Source: Bifidobacteriaceae bacterium
Lineage (GTDB): Bacteria; Actinomycetota; Actinomycetes; Actinomycetales; Bifidobacteriaceae
DNA: 18,186 nucleotides
NCBI GenBank assembly: GCA_030530905.1
Contig: JAUMUB010000008.1
Location: forward strand, 1 to 18,186
Direction of reading: 5' to 3'
A program made the position numbers and the translations under genes. Positions within the stretch are counted from its first letter, which is position 1; each line of letters starts with the position of its first letter. Positions 15,176 to 18,186 of the stretch are shown piece by piece. Under the pieces are notes generated by a model, which worked only from the letters and a program-made list of their open reading frames with translations, made no database searches and was not told the DNA's origin.

Positions 15176-15188
15176 AGCGTTTTGCATA
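15169..15188. promoter_or_regulatory. LacI-type operator at malE promoter
   Basis: TATGCAAAGCGTTTTGCATA is a 20-bp palindrome with one mismatched pair, a CG centre and core AAGCGTTT. It overlaps the -35. A third half-site, TTTGCA at 15159-15164, precedes it, giving alternating TTTGCA/TGCAAA/TTTGCA. Confidence 0.7.
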
Positions 15189-15386
15189 TTGTTGTGTCTT
15201 AATTTTTTGATATAACAAAATCGATAAATACACCGTTATATTAGGGGCTTAATTGTTAAAAGAATATGTTTGTTTTAATGTAATCTATCGTTGTATTAAA
15301 AGTATTACTCTTTTTTAAAATTTATTGTGGTAGTAATCAACTGCGTGTTGATAATCTTAAAAAATTTCTATAAAAATAATATGTAT
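15189..15386. other. AT-rich centre of the malE/GH13 divergent region, no gene
   Basis: Part of the 493-base gap between malE and the divergent GH13 gene. It is AT-rich with no supported frame, RNA gene or strong palindrome. The regulatory sites lie on its two sides. Confidence 0.4.
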
Positions 15387-15387
15387 A

Positions 15388-15399
15388 CTAAGCGTTTAG
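15388..15399. promoter_or_regulatory. Weak LacI-type operator at divergent GH13 promoter
   Basis: CTAAGCGTTTAG has the same 8-bp core (AAGCGTTT) as the malE operator and a CG centre, but the outer arms differ from TGCA. It lies just upstream of where the -35 of the GH13 promoter would fall. Confidence 0.4.
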
Positions 15400-15419
15400 C
15401 TCGATAAAATATGTTAATT

Positions 15420-15428
15420 TGATATACT
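15420..15428 (+). promoter_or_regulatory. Candidate extended -10 promoter of divergent GH13 gene
   Basis: TG-A-TATACT is an extended -10 element about 80 bases before the ATG. No good -35 is visible, which fits dependence on the extended -10. A lone TGCAAA half-site starts at 15428. Confidence 0.4.
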
Positions 15429-15509
15429 GCAAATGAATATTATTTAAAACATAGATGTTTATTTTTTATAAAAAGTTACAGAACAGAATGTTCAGTTGAA
15501 AGGGCTTGT

Positions 15510-17171
15510 ATGTTACCAAATACCCCGCAATGGCTTGAAGATGCCGTATTCTATGAGATTTATCCGCAAAGTTTTCAAGATACAAATAATGATGGTATCG
15601 GTGATTTGCAAGGAATAATTCAACGCCTTGATTATATAAAAGAATTAGGTGCAAATGCGCTATGGATTAACCCATGCTTTGATTCTCCGTTTAAAGATGC
15701 AGGGTATGATGTGCGTGATTACAAGAAGATTGCGCCGCGTTATGGAACGAATAAGGATGCTGAAGAACTTTTTGAAGAAGCTCATAAGCGAGGAATACGT
15801 GTGCTTTTCGATTTAGTTCCAGGACATACAAGTGAAGAGCATGAATGGTTTGTTCAATCGGCAAAAGCTGAGAAAACTCCATATGATAACCGCTTTATTT
15901 GGACAAGTAATGCATTTGAAGGAAGTGACATGCCTTTTATTGGAGGCGAGAGTGAGCGAGATGGAGCGTATATTATCAACTTCTTTAAATGTCAGCCTGC
16001 ATTAAATTACGGTTTCGCAGCAAGAGATGAGCAAAAGCCATGGCAAGTATCAACTAATAGCTTGGCAGCAAACGCGACCAAAGATGCCATGGTTGAGATA
16101 ATGGAGTATTGGCTTGCAAAAGGTTGTGATGGCTTCCGCGTTGATATGGCAAATTCGCTGGTGAAAAAAGATGATGGCCACAAGTCTGCAACCATTTCCG
16201 CATGGCAGTACATGTTTAATAAAGTCAAGCAGACATACCCTGAAGCAGTGTTTGTAGCAGAATGGGGAGCGCCAAGCGAATCATTTGAAGCTGGGTTCGA
16301 TATGGATTTCTATTTAGATTGGCATTGGGAGGGTGATGGTAACGGATATCACCAGCTTACGCGTCTTTCATCAAATGCGCTATCAACAAACGATGATAGA
16401 AGTTATTTTGCTTCACATTCCAACACTAGTATTCAGGCTTTTTTGAAGGACTATTTACCTCAGTATCAAAGTGCTGTCGAATATCACGCGCAATTCAGTC
16501 TGATAACATGCAATCACGATACACCTCGCATGGCTCCACGTTTAAATAAGGCTGAACGAGCAATTGCATTAGGAATGTTACTTACTATGCCAGGTGTTCC
16601 TTATATATTTTATGGTGATGAAATTGGCATGCGCTATCGTGATTTACCAACTGTTGAGGGCGGTTATGCTCGAACAGGTTCGCGTTCACCGATGCAATGG
16701 AATAATTCAATTAATGCCGGATTCACTGGGGAGAAAGTTCCTGCGGATCAGTTGTATATTCCTATTGATACAGCTCAAGACGCACCGAATGTACAGTCTC
16801 AAATCGAGGACGAACATTCACAATGGCATTGGGTTCAATCTGTACTACAACTAAGGCATAAGATTACGGCATTACAAGCGTCAAGCGAATTTGTGGTATT
16901 AAGTGCACCAGAGCAAGGTCGTAATTTTGCGTACGCTCGCCTTGACAATGAAAACAAGAATGGTGTGATTGTTGTGCTTAACCCATCCTTAGCTCAGGAA
17001 AGCGTTTCTATTAATGCGCTTTTAGAAAATTTACCGCAAGATTGGCGCTCGCAAAATCTTGAGCAGTTAAATAATGCAAAGCTGTTGGAATTTGGTAGTG
17101 TTTCAACACAAGGTGAACAGCTGAATATAGGAGCGCAAAGTTTCGCAGTATTTTCGTTGCAAAAGTTGTAA
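15510..17171 (+). CDS. GH13-family glucosidase of unclear specificity
   Basis: 553-aa cytoplasmic GH13 enzyme (no signal peptide), probably hydrolysing or transferring alpha-glucosyl units from imported oligosaccharides. It shows FYEIYPQSFQDTN (14-26), the nucleophile Asp212 in GFRVDMANS (208-216), the acid/base Glu251 in VAEWG, and Asp337 in NHDTPR (335-340). ARTGSRSPMQWNNSINAGFTG follows (387-407), as in oligo-1,6-glucosidase/trehalose-synthase relatives, then a C-terminal beta domain. Region I reads DLVPGH (101-106): the usual Asn before His is Gly105, an odd substitution. The sequence is clearly different from the other GH13 glucosidase in the window. The ATG has GAAAGGG (15498-15504) five bases upstream. 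Divergent from malE, with its own candidate promoter and weak operator. Alpha-glucosidase, oligo-1,6-glucosidase or a transglycosylase are all possible. Confidence 0.88.
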   Translation: MLPNTPQWLEDAVFYEIYPQSFQDTNNDGIGDLQGIIQRLDYIKELGANALWINPCFDSPFKDAGYDVRDYKKIAPRYGTNKDAEELFEEAHKRGIRVLFDLVPGHTSEEHEWFVQSAKAEKTPYDNRFIWTSNAFEGSDMPFIGGESERDGAYIINFFKCQPALNYGFAARDEQKPWQVSTNSLAANATKDAMVEIMEYWLAKGCDGFRVDMANSLVKKDDGHKSATISAWQYMFNKVKQTYPEAVFVAEWGAPSESFEAGFDMDFYLDWHWEGDGNGYHQLTRLSSNALSTNDDRSYFASHSNTSIQAFLKDYLPQYQSAVEYHAQFSLITCNHDTPRMAPRLNKAERAIALGMLLTMPGVPYIFYGDEIGMRYRDLPTVEGGYARTGSRSPMQWNNSINAGFTGEKVPADQLYIPIDTAQDAPNVQSQIEDEHSQWHWVQSVLQLRHKITALQASSEFVVLSAPEQGRNFAYARLDNENKNGVIVVLNPSLAQESVSINALLENLPQDWRSQNLEQLNNAKLLEFGSVSTQGEQLNIGAQSFAVFSLQKL

Positions 17172-17261
17172 TAAATGTGTACTCGGATGTGAGTACTGTG
17201 TAGAACATTATTTATATTACAATTAATTGAAGTTATTATTTATTGAAAATCGGGATATTAT

Positions 17262-17993
17262 ATGGAACAAAAAAATGTAAATAGGAAGAAAAAGGGTTTT
17301 TCTGTTTTTACGTTGAAAATTGTTGCTACAATTCTTTTGATGTTGCAGATTATTGTTCCTGCAATAGCTCAAAGTGCTTATGCTGGTGATATTCGCGATA
17401 ATTTTTCCGTGCTAAGTATTGTAGTAGTAAGTCAGATTATTTCTTGGGCTGCAGTGCCAATGTATGCGTGGATGTTAGTAGAGGGAATTAAGCATACTGA
17501 GCATATTGGTTTGTATGCGTTGCGTCTTGCTGTTTTGGCGATTATTTGTGAAATTCCATACGATTATGCAACAAGCCAAACTTGGTTTAATTGGCGCAGT
17601 CAAAACCCTGTTTTTGGCTTACTTATTGCTTTGATAACAGTGATTATTTTGCGTAAATATAAGCGTAATCTTTTGGTTTCTGTGATAGCAATTATTGCTG
17701 GTTTGTTGTGGAATTTGTTCGGCTTTGTTGGGGTTATGCAGGGTGTTATGTATACGGGCGTACTTACTTTTGCAATGGTGCTGATTTTCTGGTTCTTATA
17801 TGATAAAGAAAATACGAAGATGATTACTGCTGGCCTTTTGGGAGCAATGTTTTTTATTGCTCCGGGCGTGGGTGTTGCTGTACTGCATTACGTTCGTGAT
17901 GAAGAACCAATTAAAAGTCAGTCATTACGGCGTATGTTTTATGTTTTATATCCGGTGATTTTAATTAGCGGAATGATTATTGCACTTTTGTAA
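17262..17993 (+). CDS. TraX-family integral membrane protein
   Basis: 243-aa multi-pass membrane protein of the TraX family. F-plasmid TraX N-acetylates pilin, but most chromosomal members have no known role. Family-like segments are PMYAWMLVEGIKHT (66-79), RLAVLAIICEIPYD (88-101), QNPVFGLLIAL (114-124) and the C-terminal FYVLYPVILI (226-235). About seven or eight hydrophobic segments are visible, beginning at 17-36. The N-terminus is strongly basic (RKKKG), fitting a cytoplasmic start. Nothing nearby suggests conjugation or pili, so transfer of an acyl group to a cell-envelope molecule is only a guess. The ribosome site is weak (GGGA at 17252-17255). It stands alone between the GH13 gene and a heat-shock-type promoter and ends in a strong terminator. 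Confidence 0.85.
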   Translation: MEQKNVNRKKKGFSVFTLKIVATILLMLQIIVPAIAQSAYAGDIRDNFSVLSIVVVSQIISWAAVPMYAWMLVEGIKHTEHIGLYALRLAVLAIICEIPYDYATSQTWFNWRSQNPVFGLLIALITVIILRKYKRNLLVSVIAIIAGLLWNLFGFVGVMQGVMYTGVLTFAMVLIFWFLYDKENTKMITAGLLGAMFFIAPGVGVAVLHYVRDEEPIKSQSLRRMFYVLYPVILISGMIIALL

Positions 17994-18026
17994 TTATTAA
18001 TTGTGCGTAATTATCGAATGCGTTAT

Positions 18027-18058
18027 AAAGCTCCTTATTATAAGGGGCTTTATTTTAT
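18027..18058 (+). terminator. Intrinsic terminator of the TraX-family gene
   Basis: AAAGCTCCTTAT pairs with ATAAGGGGCTTT (18027-18051, one G-U, very short loop), followed by the T-rich tract TTTATTTTAT. It lies 33 bases after the stop codon and insulates the following heat-shock promoter. Confidence 0.85.
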
Positions 18059-18150
18059 ATGTATATTGTGCCAGTATTTAGCTGGTATTAAGTTACAATT
18101 TTTATAATAAAACTTGATAATTTCAGGCTCAATTTTTCATATAAAATGAT

Positions 18151-18179
18151 TTGACTTTATAACTTGAGTGTGCTACACT
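18151..18179 (+). promoter_or_regulatory. Predicted promoter reading out of the right edge
   Basis: TTGACT (18151-18156), 17 bases, TACACT (18174-18179): a good primary-sigma promoter pointing rightward. The HAIR palindrome covers the spacer and -10, so a bound repressor would occlude polymerase. Confidence 0.65.
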
Positions 18180-18185
18180 CAAGTT
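18161..18185. promoter_or_regulatory. HAIR element, HspR heat-shock repressor operator
   Basis: CTTGAGT (18163-18169), 7 bases, ACTCAAG (18177-18183) exactly matches the known HspR-associated inverted repeat CTTGAGT-N7-ACTCAAG. The full palindrome extends to 11-bp arms (18161-18171, 18175-18185). In actinobacteria such sites control the dnaK-grpE-dnaJ-hspR operon and clpB, so one of these is expected next on the plus strand, outside the window. Confidence 0.85.
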
Positions 18186-18186
18186 T

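Noticed and set aside
15481..15493. GAACA-GAA-TGTTC inverted repeat before the divergent GH13 gene
   Set aside because: The 5-bp arms are short, it lies in the leader just before the ribosome site, and nothing else in the window shares it. Chance is likely.
17179..17196. GTACTC/GAGTAC hairpin after the divergent GH13 gene as terminator
   Set aside because: Only 6 bp with no U-run. It may have a minor role but does not meet the standard for a terminator.

Overview
The window is an AT-rich piece of bacterial chromosome. The best guess is a low-GC member of the Bifidobacteriaceae such as Gardnerella. This rests on an actinobacterial HspR-type heat-shock operator at the right edge, an MBP-type maltodextrin locus of bifidobacterial character, and Ala/Asp-rich proteins encoded with AT-rich codons. 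The genus is inferred, not proven. I see no phage, insertion sequence, CRISPR array, tRNA or rRNA.

Left part (1-3603): an unusual insert-bearing serine hydroxymethyltransferase (glyA, +), a small probable zinc-binding protein (+), an NfsA/NfrA-type nitroreductase (-), and a divergent histidine-phosphatase protein (+). They look like separate transcription units, and clear hairpin terminators follow glyA and the small gene.

Central part (3678-17171): a maltodextrin/glycogen-oligosaccharide uptake and breakdown locus. On the minus strand, in transcription order, are malE (lipoprotein binding protein), malF and malG (permeases), a cytoplasmic type I pullulanase, malQ (4-alpha-glucanotransferase), a GH13 alpha-glucosidase and a LacI-family regulator. 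A second, less typical GH13 enzyme is transcribed divergently from malE. Oligosaccharides would enter through MalEFG. The ATPase is not encoded here. They would then be debranched by the pullulanase, rearranged by MalQ and hydrolysed to glucose by the GH13 enzymes, all in the cytoplasm.

Regulation is unusually readable. LacI-type operators with the core AANCGTTT lie at the predicted promoters of malE, malQ, the alpha-glucosidase and (weaker) the divergent GH13 gene. A long hairpin separates malE from malF. A complete intrinsic terminator sits only 18 bases before the pullulanase start. Intrinsic terminators also follow the pullulanase and malQ.

Right part (17262-18186): a TraX-family membrane protein with its own terminator, then a promoter carrying a perfect HspR-associated inverted repeat (HAIR). 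A heat-shock gene (dnaK or clpB type) is therefore expected just beyond the right edge. No clearly novel multi-gene system was found. The most interesting points are regulatory (pullulanase terminator, operator set, HAIR) and the divergent SHMT and GH13 enzymes.
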